DNA from: Juglans regia
Lineage: Eukaryota; Streptophyta; Magnoliopsida; Fagales; Juglandaceae
NCBI RefSeq assembly: GCF_001411555.2
Contig: NC_049903.1
Span: forward strand, 22,053,048 to 22,117,047
Length of the DNA stretch: 64,000 bases
Direction of reading: 5' to 3'
A program made the position numbers and the translations under genes. The notes under the pieces are model-generated. The model was given only the letters and a program-made list of their open reading frames with translations. It ran no database searches and was not told the origin of the DNA. Shown in pieces: positions 21,540 through 31,577 of the stretch (within the stretch, counting starts at the first letter, position 1; each line of letters begins with the position of its first letter).

Positions 21540-22261
21540 TGATATGAACCCGCGGGAAAGGAATCCCTTGAACCCACAGTCAATTTGAAAATACCCCAAG
21601 AAAGCCAAAATCAAGTCAATGGATGGAGAACCTAGACCCGATGAGAACTCGTTTCAAGAACCTAGATTATATGAAAATCTAGACCCGTTGAAGAACCCGT
21701 CTCAAGAACCCAGATTACAAAGGAGCAACGCCACAAAGGTTGTGATTTACCTCTGATAAGTTCAAAAGTTCAATTAAGAACAAGAGGAGTAAAACTCAAC
21801 TCACAATGAATAAATTCATCAAATTTCATAAACTTCATAATCTGATTAAAATGTGGCCACATAGAGTATTTAAAGCAAAACATAATGAAACCCTAGCCAA
21901 AATAAACCCCCCATCTTCCAAAAGTGCCCCTGGATGAACAGTGCCGCGGCTACAGTACGGAGCTACAGTAACTCGCTACAGTAACCCTAACCCTAGTTCA
22001 ATAAAATAATAACTTTCCCAATATGCCCTTGCATAGGCATAAACCCAATTATTCTAAGCAAATAAAATAGGTCCTTGAAATTAATTAAATAAGTTGAAAG
22101 TCTTCAAGTGTCCAAAGCCTATAAGTCATGTTGTTGCCCTTTCCATAGCTTATGAAATGAATCAAAGCATAATCTTCATCGTTTAAGCCCTTGAACTTGT
22201 ATTTGACCCATCTGGTACTTGCAACATATCTTTAAGACTAGGCCCACCTTGGTTCCCATCA
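21540..22261 (-). mobile_element. Solo LTR inside element C (TSD CTTAT)
   Basis: A 722-bp LTR, TGATATGAACC to GGTTCCCATCA, with perfect CTTAT on both sides (21535-21539 and 22262-22266). It interrupts C's ORF between LEYDK and the ANDDDF segment. No internal region is present, so it arose by insertion of a full element followed by LTR recombination. It is the innermost and so the most recent layer of this nest. Confidence 0.95.
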
Positions 22262-22837
22262 CTTATCATATTCAAGTTTCAACAATTTTGCATCTAAAAT
22301 GAAGATAAGTACATACCTTCTTGCTAAAGCATCAACCACAAAAGTTTCCATACCATGTGTGTATTTGAATACATGAGGAAAAGTCTCAATACAATCCTCC
22401 CGCTTAGCAGGCATTATAGTTAACAACTTACCTTGTCCCTTTAAGTGTGTCAATGACTCATGTTCTTCTAAGAAAAGTCGGTTATGAATTGTTGCACCTG
22501 GCACAAAATCAATGTAGTGCTCTATCTTCCTAATGGGTGGCAATCTACTAAATACACCACTTGGAAACACGACCTCATATCCCTGCAACAAAGAGACAAC
22601 AATACTAGGAAAACATACGTCAAGTTCGTTAGGATTAAGACTTGCCTTAGCATAAAAACTCACTTTTCTCTTTATTTTTCTCTCACTTTCTTCACACTCT
22701 CTTTTCTTTACACTCTCTTTTTCTTTTTCACTCTCTTTTTCCCTTTCACACTCTTTTTTCTTTTCACTCTTTTTTTTTCTGTCACTCTCTTTTTCTTCAT
22801 CTTTTTTTGTACTCTCGACCTCACAATTATTTTTCAA
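22259..22837 (-). pseudogene. RT-less Pol-like ORF of element C, 5' portion
   Basis: 192 codons: charged linker (KKKSEKKKECEREKES), VSFYAKASLNPNELD, EIEHYIDFVPGATI, then the deletion junction directly into [15 protein letters not shown] of RNase H and FVVDALARRY, to LEYDK where the solo LTR enters. Confirms that the RT deletion is the same as in A. Confidence 0.8.
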
Positions 22838-23917
22838 CTCATTCTCTCTTTGCTTGAGGTCTTAGTCTCACCCTCTTCTTTTTTCTCTCTCATTTTTCTC
22901 TCTTTCTCCATTTCGGTCTCACTATTTCTTTTCTTCTCAATCTCATCTTCACTCTTGCTTTTCTGCTCAATCTCACTTTCACTCTCACCTTCACTCTTGC
23001 TTTTCAGCTCATTCTCACTTTCACTCTTGCTTGTTTGCTCAATCTCCTTTTCACTTTTTCTTTTTTGATCACTCTCACTTTTACTCATTCTTTTTTTATC
23101 ACTCTCATTCTCACTCTTTCTGTTTTGAGCAACCTCACATTTCAGCTTCAATTGATCCCCATGGATTTGTGTTGGAGTTAAATGAGCAAGTTTGATTGTT
23201 TTTCCATCTTTTTCAAAACTGTACATGTTCCTTAACCCATCATGGATCACCTTCCTATCATACTGCCATGGCTTTCCCAACAAAATATGACTAGCATGCA
23301 TAGGCACTACATCACAAAGCACCATATCCTGGTATTTCCCAATTGAAAAAGAAACTAGCACTTGCTTATTTACCCTAACCTCCCCACAATCACTCAACCA
23401 CTGCAACATGTACGGTCTAGGGTGTTTCAAGGTACGTAAATTCAATTTCTCAACTAAAGTAGTGCTAGCCAAATTAATACAACTCCTCAAATCAATGATC
23501 ATACTACATACCTTGTTGTTGATGTGGCATCTAGTATGAAAAATATTCTCACTCTGCTGCTCTATATCATCCATCTTAATTTTTGTATTGAGTGCATGCC
23601 TAGTAACAAAGAGAATCACCATACTCTTCGTTCTCATACCCATTTTCAACACTAAAGTCGGGACGCCTCCTATCTCTCCTGCCATGAAGATTTCTAATTA
23701 CCGCATCTTGATAATCCATCCTATCCCTCACTTCACCCAACACCAAGTTTAACTTCTCAAACTGTTGTTGCATGGCTTGCAACACAAAGGATGAGTTCTC
23801 TTCCACACCTTTTGATGATGAGTCACTTCTTTGAGACATCATAATTTGCTGCCCAAAAAGAATGTTTGTGAAAAACCTCACACACTCCCTTACGTGTTTA
23901 CACTCAAATAATGGCAC
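22834..23917 (-). pseudogene. Gag N-terminus and inactive protease of element C
   Basis: Frames 23600-23917 (105 aa) and 22834-23685 (283 aa) overlap and are joined by a frameshift near 23610. The first has the Gag start region (MMSQRSDSSSKG, VLQAMQQQFEKLNL). The second has ALNTKIKM, then MIIDLRSCINLAS, ILLGKPWQYD and a long linker of KSESE/KRKSE units. The Gag capsid domain and CCHC are absent. A further frame change at the 22834 end separates it from the Pol-like frame; indels in the repetitive linker explain both. Confidence 0.8.
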
Positions 23918-24692
23918 TCCACTCCTGTTTCACTCTTAATGGCTTTTTCCCGATAATAGTCTCACACCCTCTTACCTTTTACCTCAATAGTTTTCCCGCT
24001 CAAGTTCTTTAAGAACTAGTTGAACTAAATCAAGACAATACAACATTGTATTATTCCAACCAATACTATAGATCAAAGAAACAAGTAATGAAACAAATGA
24101 CACGAGACTCAAGGAATTTATACGAGGGAAAGAGTAATTATAAAACAAGATACCAACTAGAAAGATGTAATCAGCTCCTATGATGATAAAAGCTCAATCA
24201 ACAAATACTTTCTTTCTCTTTGTTGAAACTATGTAGCAACTTTGAATATGCTACCTTCTCTTTTCTTCCTCTTCTTTTTTTTTTTTTTTTTCGAATTTTC
24301 TGTTCTTTTCCTTTCTTTTCTTTTCTTTTCTTTTCCTTTCTTTTCTTTTCCTTTCTTTTCTTTTCTCTAATTCAATCACAAATAGCAATATTCAATTGTG
24401 AAAATCAAGCAATTGAATTCAAGCACGACAATGAAGTATAAGAGAATCAATGGAACAGCACTCCAAGCAACAGATAAACTTAGAGATGCAGAAAACCCTA
24501 GAATTTTGAAACCCTAGGTGATGCAAATTTCAGTCAAAACCAAAATCCTAAGAATTTTGTAAGCCTACATTTTGTTTCTATTTTTTTTTTTTTGGTAACG
24601 CTAGAACAATGAAGCCCTAGAATTAAATTTAAGGATGCTAGAATTAAAAGATAGAATCAGACCTGATTGGAAACCTTCCTCTGAATACCAAA
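23918..24692 (-). other. Element C leader and primer-binding site
   Basis: Leader with the family's A/G-rich microsatellite (plus: CTTTTCTTTTC runs near 24250-24365). The primer site is at 24678-24690, one base different from B (plus CCTCTGAATACCA). Ends at the 5' LTR boundary at 24693. Confidence 0.8.
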
Positions 24693-25405
24693 TGATATGA
24701 ACCCGCGGGAAAGGAATCCCTTGAACCCACAATCAATTTGAAAACTTCCCAAGAAAGCCAAAATCAAGCCAATGAATGGAGAACCTAGACCCGATGAGAA
24801 CTGTTTCAACAACCTAGATTATATTAAAATCTAGACCCATTGAAGAACCCGTCTCAAGAACCCAGATTACAAAGGAGGAACGCCACAAAGGTTGTGATTT
24901 ACCTTTGATAAGTTCAAAAGTTCAAGTAAGAACAAGAGGAGTAAAACTCAACTCACAATGAATAAATTCATCAAATTTCATAAACTTCTGAAAATGAGGC
25001 TACAAAGAGTATTTAAACCAAAACCTAATTAAAACCCTAGATAAAATAAAACCCCATCTTCAAAAAATACCCCTGAGTGAACAGTGCCGCGGCTACAGTA
25101 TGGCGCTACAGTAACTAGACTACAGTAATCTTAACCCTAGTTCAATAAAATAATAACTTTCCCAACATGCCCTTGCATAGGCATAAACCCAATTATTATT
25201 TTAAGCAAATAAAATAGGTCCTTGAAATTAATTAAATAAGTTGAAAGCCTTCAAGTGTCCAAAGCCTATAAGTCATGTTGTTGCCATTTCCATAGCTTAT
25301 AAAATGAATCAAAGCATAATCTTCATCGTTTAAGCCATTGAACTTGTATTTGGCCCATCTGGAATTTGTAACATATCAAGACTAGGCCCACCTTGGTTTC
25401 CATCA
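24693..25405 (-). repeat. Element C 5' LTR (713 bp)
   Basis: TGATATGAACC to GGTTTCCATCA, followed by the TATAA duplication. Very similar to the 3' LTR at 19940-20665. It has the ACCCTAG and CTACAGTA motifs of U3. Confidence 0.95.
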
Positions 25406-25410
25406 TATAA

Positions 25411-25508
25411 AGTGGATCTTCCAGGTGAGTATAAAGCGGTCTACATTAGCCAAAATAATTCAAGAGAATTGTGGGTTCAAGAGAATTCATTCCCATGGGT
25501 TCATATCA
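25411..25508 (+). repeat. Element B 3' end: pol remnant and LTR stub
   Basis: After element C, B's pol continues briefly (GATCTTCCAGGTGAGTAT, DLPGEY), then breaks into ~45 bases of LTR terminus (TTGTGGGTTCAAGAG..GGTTCATATCA). More than 700 bp, including the polypurine tract and most of the 3' LTR, is missing. A's 5' LTR resumes immediately after. Confidence 0.85.
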
Positions 25509-25986
25509 GGAGATAAACTCAACTCACAATGAATAAATTCATTAAATTTTATAAATTTCATAAAACTGATTAAAAAGTGGCTTCAAAGAGTATTTAAACC
25601 AAAACCTAATCAAAACCTTAGCCAAAATAATACCTCACCTTCCAAAAATACCCCTGAGTGAACAGTGCCGCGGCTACAATATGGCGCTACAGTAACCCTA
25701 ACCCTAGTTCAATAAAATAATAACTTTCCCAACATGCCCTAACATAGGCCCCCTTCCCATATAATAAACCCAATTACTCTAAATTAATAAAATAAGTCCT
25801 TTATATGAATTAAATAAATTGAAAGCCTTCAAGTACCCAAAGCCTTTAAGTCATGTTGTTGCCCTTTCCATAGCTTATCAAATGAATCAAAACTGAATTT
25901 TCATCATTTAAGCCCTTGAACTTCTATTTGGCCCGTCTGGAACTTGCAGCATATCTTTAAGACTAGGCCCACCTTGGTTCCCATCA
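25509..25986 (-). repeat. Element A 5' LTR, right piece
   Basis: Continues the LTR broken at 13783 and ends GGTTCCCATCA at 25986, followed by the GGGAT duplication. Contains CCCTAACCCTAG and one GCTACAGTAA block. Confidence 0.9.
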
Positions 25987-25991
25987 GGGAT

Positions 25992-27421
25992 ACTATGCGA
26001 GATACTCACCGAGGCAACAAGAGATGGAGACAAGGTGGTTGGGGCGGCAGCAGATCACGGAGTCGTTTGGCGTTAGCACCACAGGACTTCCCTTGACGTG
26101 GCTAGCGGCACCGAAAGGGTTGAGTGGTGCTCGATTTTGAGATGCAAAAATATGGGTGTTTTGGTGATGCTTACGACAGAGCTCTTCGTTGGGCAGCTAC
26201 GTGTGGGGTACGGTGGTGCAACTGGAGTGCAGAGGAATGCGGCAGAGGTGCCGTCGAGTTGGGCTGAGCAGGAGAGAAAGAGAGAGAGAGAGTTTACGGG
26301 ATGAGCAAGCCGAACGTTAGAGAGAAAACAGAGAGGGAGATTACCGTGTGGCGGAGGTGGCATGAGGCGGACCCGAGGTTACGGAAAAATTCGCCGGTGA
26401 TTTATGGGGCCGCAACGAAAAGGAGCTCTCGGTGGGTAGTGGTAGTAATGACTCAAGGTAGGAGGAAACACATCCTCTATTTCGGGAGTGAAGAACAGAG
26501 GCTTGCGGGTTGGCTATCTAAGACTGCACTGGTGGGTTCACGACTGGGTCATGGTAGTGGCATATGGTAGCGTTGACCTCCTTGGGAGGCTGCGTTTTCC
26601 CTGAGATGGTTGGGTAAAATTGTGAAGGTGCAAGTTGGCTTTTGGCCGTGTGTGAGCGAGTCTCTTGCTGTGCGATCCGCGTGCTCAGCGTCTCACGTGG
26701 TGCTACCCATGGTGATGATCCTCCTCTGCTGGCCATGGGTGGTGCACTGCAGAAGTGGACGGTGGTGTTTTGAGCCTAGGTGATGGCCGATTACGGTGGA
26801 AGGATGGGCGTTGATTTATACGTGGAGATGGAGGTTGGTGTCGGAAGTAGGAGGGCTGGGTCGTTCTTGCAGCTGGTTGCAGCGATATAGGGCAGTTTTT
26901 GAAAGGTATAAAATGAAAATGTATATTTTTATATGGGTGATTTATGTGATAAAAAATAGTGGGCGGCTGCTGAAAACCCTAGATGCGAAGATCACGTCGT
27001 ACGTGCATGGCACCAAACATGGAACGTCAAGTGGTTCCTGGCTTCATGGGCTTGGTTGAAAGCTCACGGGTTGGGCTCAAAAGAAAAAATAAAATACACT
27101 CAAACAAGCCCAGTCCGAAAATAGAAAAGTCAAACAAAAGAAAAAGACACAATAAAAATAAATAAAAGCCAATTGAAAACACTGCAACTCAATATTAATA
27201 AAATAAAATAATTAAAGTACAACAATAAAATTATTCATTAAAGCAAAGCAAACACTGATTAATATCAAGAAAGCACATCAAAGTAAATTTCACAACTTAA
27301 AAATTATAAAATAAATCCAACGAGAAATCCGATAAATTTTAAAACAAGAAAAAAAATTTTAAATTAATTAAAAATAATCTTCCACAAAAAAAATAAATAC
27401 GCTAAAATATAGGGTATTACA
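25992..27421 (-). mobile_element. Solo LTR 'K', right arm (5' part of the LTR)
   Basis: On the minus strand it begins TGTAATACCC at 27421, runs through AT-rich U3-like sequence to about 27050, and then through a more GC-rich section (26000-27000). Several short frames in the GC-rich section show no recognisable domain and are probably leader sequence of the LTR. The right-hand duplication CATGA is at 27422-27426. Confidence 0.8.
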
Positions 27422-27426
27422 CATGA

Positions 27427-28448
27427 GGCTTCCAATGCTTATAAATACAGATGTAGTCCCTCACGCGAGGGTACGAAACGAACACATAAAAAGAAAAAGG
27501 AGAAAGTGCCTTAGAGCATACGGGGGGAAGAGGAAAAATACAATTGGAGTATAACATAACTTAACATGTGTATATATAAACCTAGCCACATGAATGATGA
27601 TGGTTTCTTACCACCACACACACACAAAGCATCTTAAGAGTAAGTTAGAAGCCAACTTATAATGATTGTAGTGTGATGTAATAAAGTGCGAAAAAATGAA
27701 AATTGTAAGAAGATATTTCTAAAGGTTAAAAACTCTTCACTAACATACTTAAAAATATAAAATCGCTGACTCATGGCAAAATTACCATTTTACCTCTCTA
27801 TATGTGAAAAATGACCATTTTGCCCCTATTTTTAAGGATTTTGTATCCTAACTCCAAAACTCATCAAAATTTACATTCCTTGTGTAAATTTTATCCTAAA
27901 TTAAATATCTAATTAAAAAAATTTAAAATACAACATAGGTATAAGAACCAAGCATAAGTCGAAACTTACAAATGCTAAAATCCTTGATTTTGTTGCAATT
28001 CTTTCAAACTCTAACCTTCATACTAAAATCGAATCATGCAACATACAAAAATTACATCCTATGCTTTAATATAGCATGCTAGGAAAATAAAAAAACACAT
28101 CACAAAAATTACAATTTCCTTAATGCTGAAACATGAAGTTTTTTTTCAACAAAGAAAAAAACATGATGTTCTTGGTCTATTCTTCTTCAAATCAACTTCA
28201 AGAACTCCAAAAGTTCAAAAACATACTCTCAACATATTCATAAATTAATCCTAAGGATTATAATGCTTGAACAAATAAATCAAAGACCACAAAAAGTCAA
28301 CAAAATATCATCCAACACAATCGGTTTGCATAGTTTATGTTCCAATCGGACCTTAGCATGCATAAAAGTTTTTTTCCTCAAGATCACAACCATAGATCTT
28401 CAAAATAACTTCCTAACACATAGATCAAATTCATAAGAACAACATATG
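27427..28448. other. AT-rich remnants, no gene
   Basis: Right flank of solo LTR K. Around 27770-27880 it holds the inverted, diverged copy of the window's first ~110 bases (CCATTTTACCTCTCT, GACCATTTTGCCCC). The rest is AT-rich without supported features. Likely an old minus-strand LTR fragment. Confidence 0.35.
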
Positions 28449-28904
28449 TGATGGAAACCAAGGTGGGCCTAGTCTTAAAGACATGTTGCAAGTTCCAGAT
28501 GAGTCAATTACAAGTTCAAGAACTTAAAGGTAAAATAAAAGGGGAATTATTTTAGCTATGGTTTTAATTAGGTTTTGGTTTAAATACTCTTTGTAGCCTC
28601 ATTTTCAGAAGTTTATGAAATTTGATGAATTTATTCATTGTGAGTTGAGTTTTACAAAGAGTATTCTTAATTGAACTTTTGAACTTATCAAAGGTAAATC
28701 ACAACCTTTGTGGTGTTCGTCCTTTGTAATCTGGGTTCTTGAGACGGGTTCTTCAACGGGTCTAAATTTTAATATAATCTAGGTTCTTGAAACGAGTTCT
28801 CATCGGGTCTCGGTTTTCCATCCATTGACTTGATTTTGTCTTTCTTGGGGAGTTTTCAATTTGAATGTGGATTCAAGGCATTCCTTTTCTGCAGGTTTAT
28901 ATCA
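28449..28904 (+). mobile_element. Internally deleted CRM-like LTR
   Basis: TGATGGAAACCAAGGTGGGCC at the left and GGTTTATATCA at the right, but only 456 bp: about 270 bp of U3, including the telomere-like motif, is missing between CAAGTTCAAGAAC and TTATTTTAGC. Flanks ATATG and TGATG do not match well, so a target-site duplication is not supported. Confidence 0.8.
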
Positions 28905-29470
28905 TGATGGGAACATCAAGGCCATAAGAGCATGCTTCCATAACAACAGATCCAAGCTTTCTCAAAACAGAAACTGTTTTTACAACTCCAATTTCCAACT
29001 TTCTAGATTCATACAAAACTCCTACTAAAAACTTTCAACATGTAACAAATCCACATCAAACTTGCATGTTAACATGTTAACTTTAAACCATAAAACGATC
29101 GGACCAAGATCTTTCCAAGAGCTTAATCAAAAGAATCACACACTATCTAGATTATCGCCCAATATGACCTTTGTATGCTTAAACAAAAAACTTTTCACTA
29201 ATCCAATCTCCATGAAAAATTACAAAAAAAAATACACCAATAGAAACTAGAATAAAATATGAACAACTTATATGAAGATAGTTTAATGAGAATCTATTTA
29301 CAAAGGCTTCAAAAAAATAAGCAAGAATGACCAAAAAAACTATCTGAAGTCTCCTTGAGTTCTCTCCAAGAAAGTGAATCAAAAGTGACAAAAGCATAGG
29401 GATTAAGCCATGGACGACTCATATACTGCTAGAAGGGCTGAGAGGGGATGTAAGGTTGACCATTTGGTAA
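28905..29470. other. AT-rich flank of element F, no gene
   Basis: No supported ORF or repeat. The last ~45 bases (GGGCTGAGAGGGGATGTAAGG) weakly resemble the edge of the 111-bp repeat unit that continues on the other side of element F at 40593. Ends in GGTAA, the left duplication of F. Confidence 0.35.
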
Positions 29471-29753
29471 TGATGGGAACCAAGATGGGCCTAGTCTTAA
29501 AGATCATTTGAAACTTCCAGATAGACCAAGAAGATCAAGGAGACAATGCAATGTTTGATGCAATCCACTTGGGACAAGTTTAGCAAGAACCCAACATTCA
29601 AGATGGGGCTTGAATGATGAAGATCTAGTTTTAATTCATTTGATCAGCTACTGAAGAGGGCAACGACAAGACTTAAAGGCTTTGGACTCTTGAAGGGTTA
29701 CAACTTATTTAATTCATTTAAAGAACTTATTTTATTAGTTTAGAATAATTGAG
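29471..29753 (+). repeat. Element F 5' LTR, left arm
   Basis: TGATGGGAACCAAGATGGGCC to TTTAGAATAATTGAG, where D's leader begins abruptly. The expected next ~20 bases of the LTR and all of D's 5' LTR and primer site are missing, so a deletion removed the left junction. Confidence 0.85.
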
Positions 29754-29832
29754 TGCAAGTGTATCAATTCTTGAGTGAAACATGTGAGGGAGTGCTTGTG
29801 AGGATTCTAACTTTGTTTGCAGATTTTAAAAT

Positions 29833-30954
29833 ATGTCTAATAATCAAGCGATGTTAGGGGAGATGAGGCGTATGTTGAGGGCTGAATTAGAACCTATTCA
29901 CGAAAGGTTGGATAGGGTAGAAGCGGAAACTCCTAGGGGCCAGCAACATGACATCCACAATAGGCAGCATGGTGGGCGTGGTCCGTGGCGGAATGTTGAT
30001 GGAGAGGCGGAGTCAGAGGAGTTTGATGAGCAATATTTGAACCGAGGCAGGATTGAGCATGGGTATAAAAATAGAGAAGCTAGGATGGGTAGGCCTAGGA
30101 GGGATAACAATTTAGGAAATATAAAGATTAAAATCCCATCTTTTCAAGGTAAAACTGATCCTGAAGTTTATTTGGAGTGGGAAACTAAAATGGAGATGGT
30201 TTTTGATTGTCACAACTACTCAGAGATAAAGAAGGTTAAGTTGGCTGCAATTGAATTTACCGATTATGCCATTGTGTGGTGGGATCAATTACTGATTAAT
30301 AGGAGGAGGAATAGAGAGCCACCCGTGGACACTTGGGAGGAAATGAAAATGCTTATGAGGATGCGTTTTGTACCCAGCCACTATTATAGGGGATTGTATC
30401 AAAAATTACAGAGGTTAATTCAAGGATCTAAGAGTGTGGATGAGTATTACAAGGAGATGGAGGTAGCTATGATCCGGGATAATGTAGAAGAGGACCGGGA
30501 AGCCACCATGGCTAGGTTTTTGCACGGTTTAAATCGTGAGATTGCGGATATAGTCGAGATGCAGCACTATGTTGAGTTGACGGAAATGGTGCATCAAGCC
30601 ATAAAGGTGGAGGAACAATTCAAACGAAAGGGATTGGCAAGGAGGGGACTGCCTATGGCTACAACCAGCTCGTGGAAGACAACTCCAAAAAGGGACGAGT
30701 AGCAACAAAATAAGCCAAAATTGGAATCCTCTAAGAATGCCAACTTAAAGACCGCCACTACTTCAGGTACAATCGAGACTTTAAGTTCTAAAACACGTGA
30801 TATTAAGTATTTTAAATGTCAGGGGTGCGGACATATAGCCAGCCAGTGTGTAAACAAGAGGGTGATGGTGATAAATGTCCAAGGAGAGCTTGAGTCAGAA
30901 AATGAGGAAGAAGTAGATGATGATGATATGCCTGCCATCTATGGAGGATGCTGA
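29833..30954 (+). pseudogene. Gag of element D
   Basis: Starts at ATG 29833 (MSNNQAMLGEMRRML). The capsid-type domain covers ~residues 98-275 (IKIKIPSFQGKTDPEVYLEW, FVPSHYYRGLYQKL). An in-frame TAG at 30700-30702 interrupts it; the same frame continues to 30954 through a zinc knuckle (YFKCQGCGHIASQC) whose first Cys is replaced by Tyr. The acidic tail (ENEEEVDDDDM) ends in a frameshift near 30940. Confidence 0.9.
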
Positions 30955-31516
30955 CGATGAGCAAAATGCTGTGGTTGGAGATTTATTGGTTGCAAGGCGA
31001 GTTCTCAATGTGCAGGTTAAGGAGGAAGAAAGTAACCAAAGGGAGAACTTGTTTCATACTCGGTGCTTTGTAAATAACAAAGTTTGCAGTGTCATTATCG
31101 ATGGTGGGAGTTGCACAAATGTAGCCAGCACTTATTTGGTGGAGAAATTGGCTTTAACTACCTTGAAACATCCTCAACCTTACCGGCTTCAGTAGTTGAA
31201 TGAATGTGGGGAAATCAATGTGACAAGACAAGTGTTGGTGGCATTATCCATTAGCAAACATGAGGATGAGGTGCTTTGTGATGTGGTTCCTATGCACGCA
31301 TGCCATTTACTGTTGGAAAGACCATGGCAGTATGATCTGAGGGTTACGCATGATGGATTCACAAATAAGTATTCCTTCACTCTTAATAGGCAACCTATTA
31401 CTCTTGTGCCATTAACTCCAAAACAGGTCAGGGAGGACCAATTAAAGTTACAAAGTTCGAATGAAAAAAAAAAAGGGAAAAGGAAAGGAAGGCCGAAACT
31501 GAAAAAAAAGACTTAA
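30917..31516 (+). pseudogene. Protease of element D
   Basis: Same-frame pieces 30917-31195 and 31196-31516 are separated by a TAG at 31193-31195 that replaces the Trp of QWLN. Aspartic protease with VIIDGGSCTNVAS, so it keeps the D-G-G core, and the ERPWQYD motif. Ends in a Lys-rich linker that stops at 31514-31516. The link to pol at 31578 is frame-broken. Confidence 0.85.
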
Positions 31517-31577
31517 AAAAAAATGAGAGAAAAACATTGATCAGAGTGAAAAAGAAAGATAGAGGATTTCGGCTATA

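Larger units (their letters stand above)
19940..25405 (-). mobile_element. Element C: complete non-autonomous CRM-like element
   Basis: Minus-strand copy with both LTRs, primer site and polypurine tract, flanked by perfect TATAA duplications at 19935-19939 and 25406-25410. It sits inside B's integrase. The LTRs differ at about 6 of the first 190 positions, so it is fairly young relative to other copies. It lacks the Gag capsid domain, zinc knuckle, RT and RNase H core, like A. A solo LTR (21540-22261) splits its ORF. Confidence 0.95.
13784..25508 (+). mobile_element. Element B: near-complete autonomous-type CRM-like retrotransposon
   Basis: Plus-strand element with TGATAGGAACC at the left and GGTTCATATCA at the right. 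Order: 5' LTR, methionine-tRNA primer site, leader, gag-protease, linker, pol (RT, RNase H, integrase), then a strongly truncated 3' end. Element C (19940-25405) is inserted in the integrase C-terminus. B is the only copy here on this LTR family that keeps RT, so it represents the autonomous partner type of A, C, F, H, I and J. Domain order and the RT sequence style fit CRM chromoviruses. B carries at least two frameshifts, one nonsense codon and an integrase active-site change, so it is inactive now. Confidence 0.9.
9720..25986 (-). mobile_element. Element A: non-autonomous CRM-like Ty3/gypsy retrotransposon
   Basis: Minus-strand element with termini TGAT..ATCA type (first base mutated to C at 9720) flanked by perfect GGGAT duplications at 9715-9719 and 25987-25991. 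It consists of a 3' LTR (9720-10395), an internal region (10396-13532) and a 5' LTR (13533-13783 plus 25509-25986), and it has inserted into LTR K. Its own 5' LTR is interrupted by element B. The internal region is only ~3.1 kb and lacks reverse transcriptase, so mobility would need enzymes from a relative such as B. Confidence 0.9.

Noticed and set aside
26301..26570. 89-codon ORF in the GC-rich part of K
   Set aside because: Overlaps other frames on both strands, shows no domain, and lies in the leader-like section of a solo LTR.
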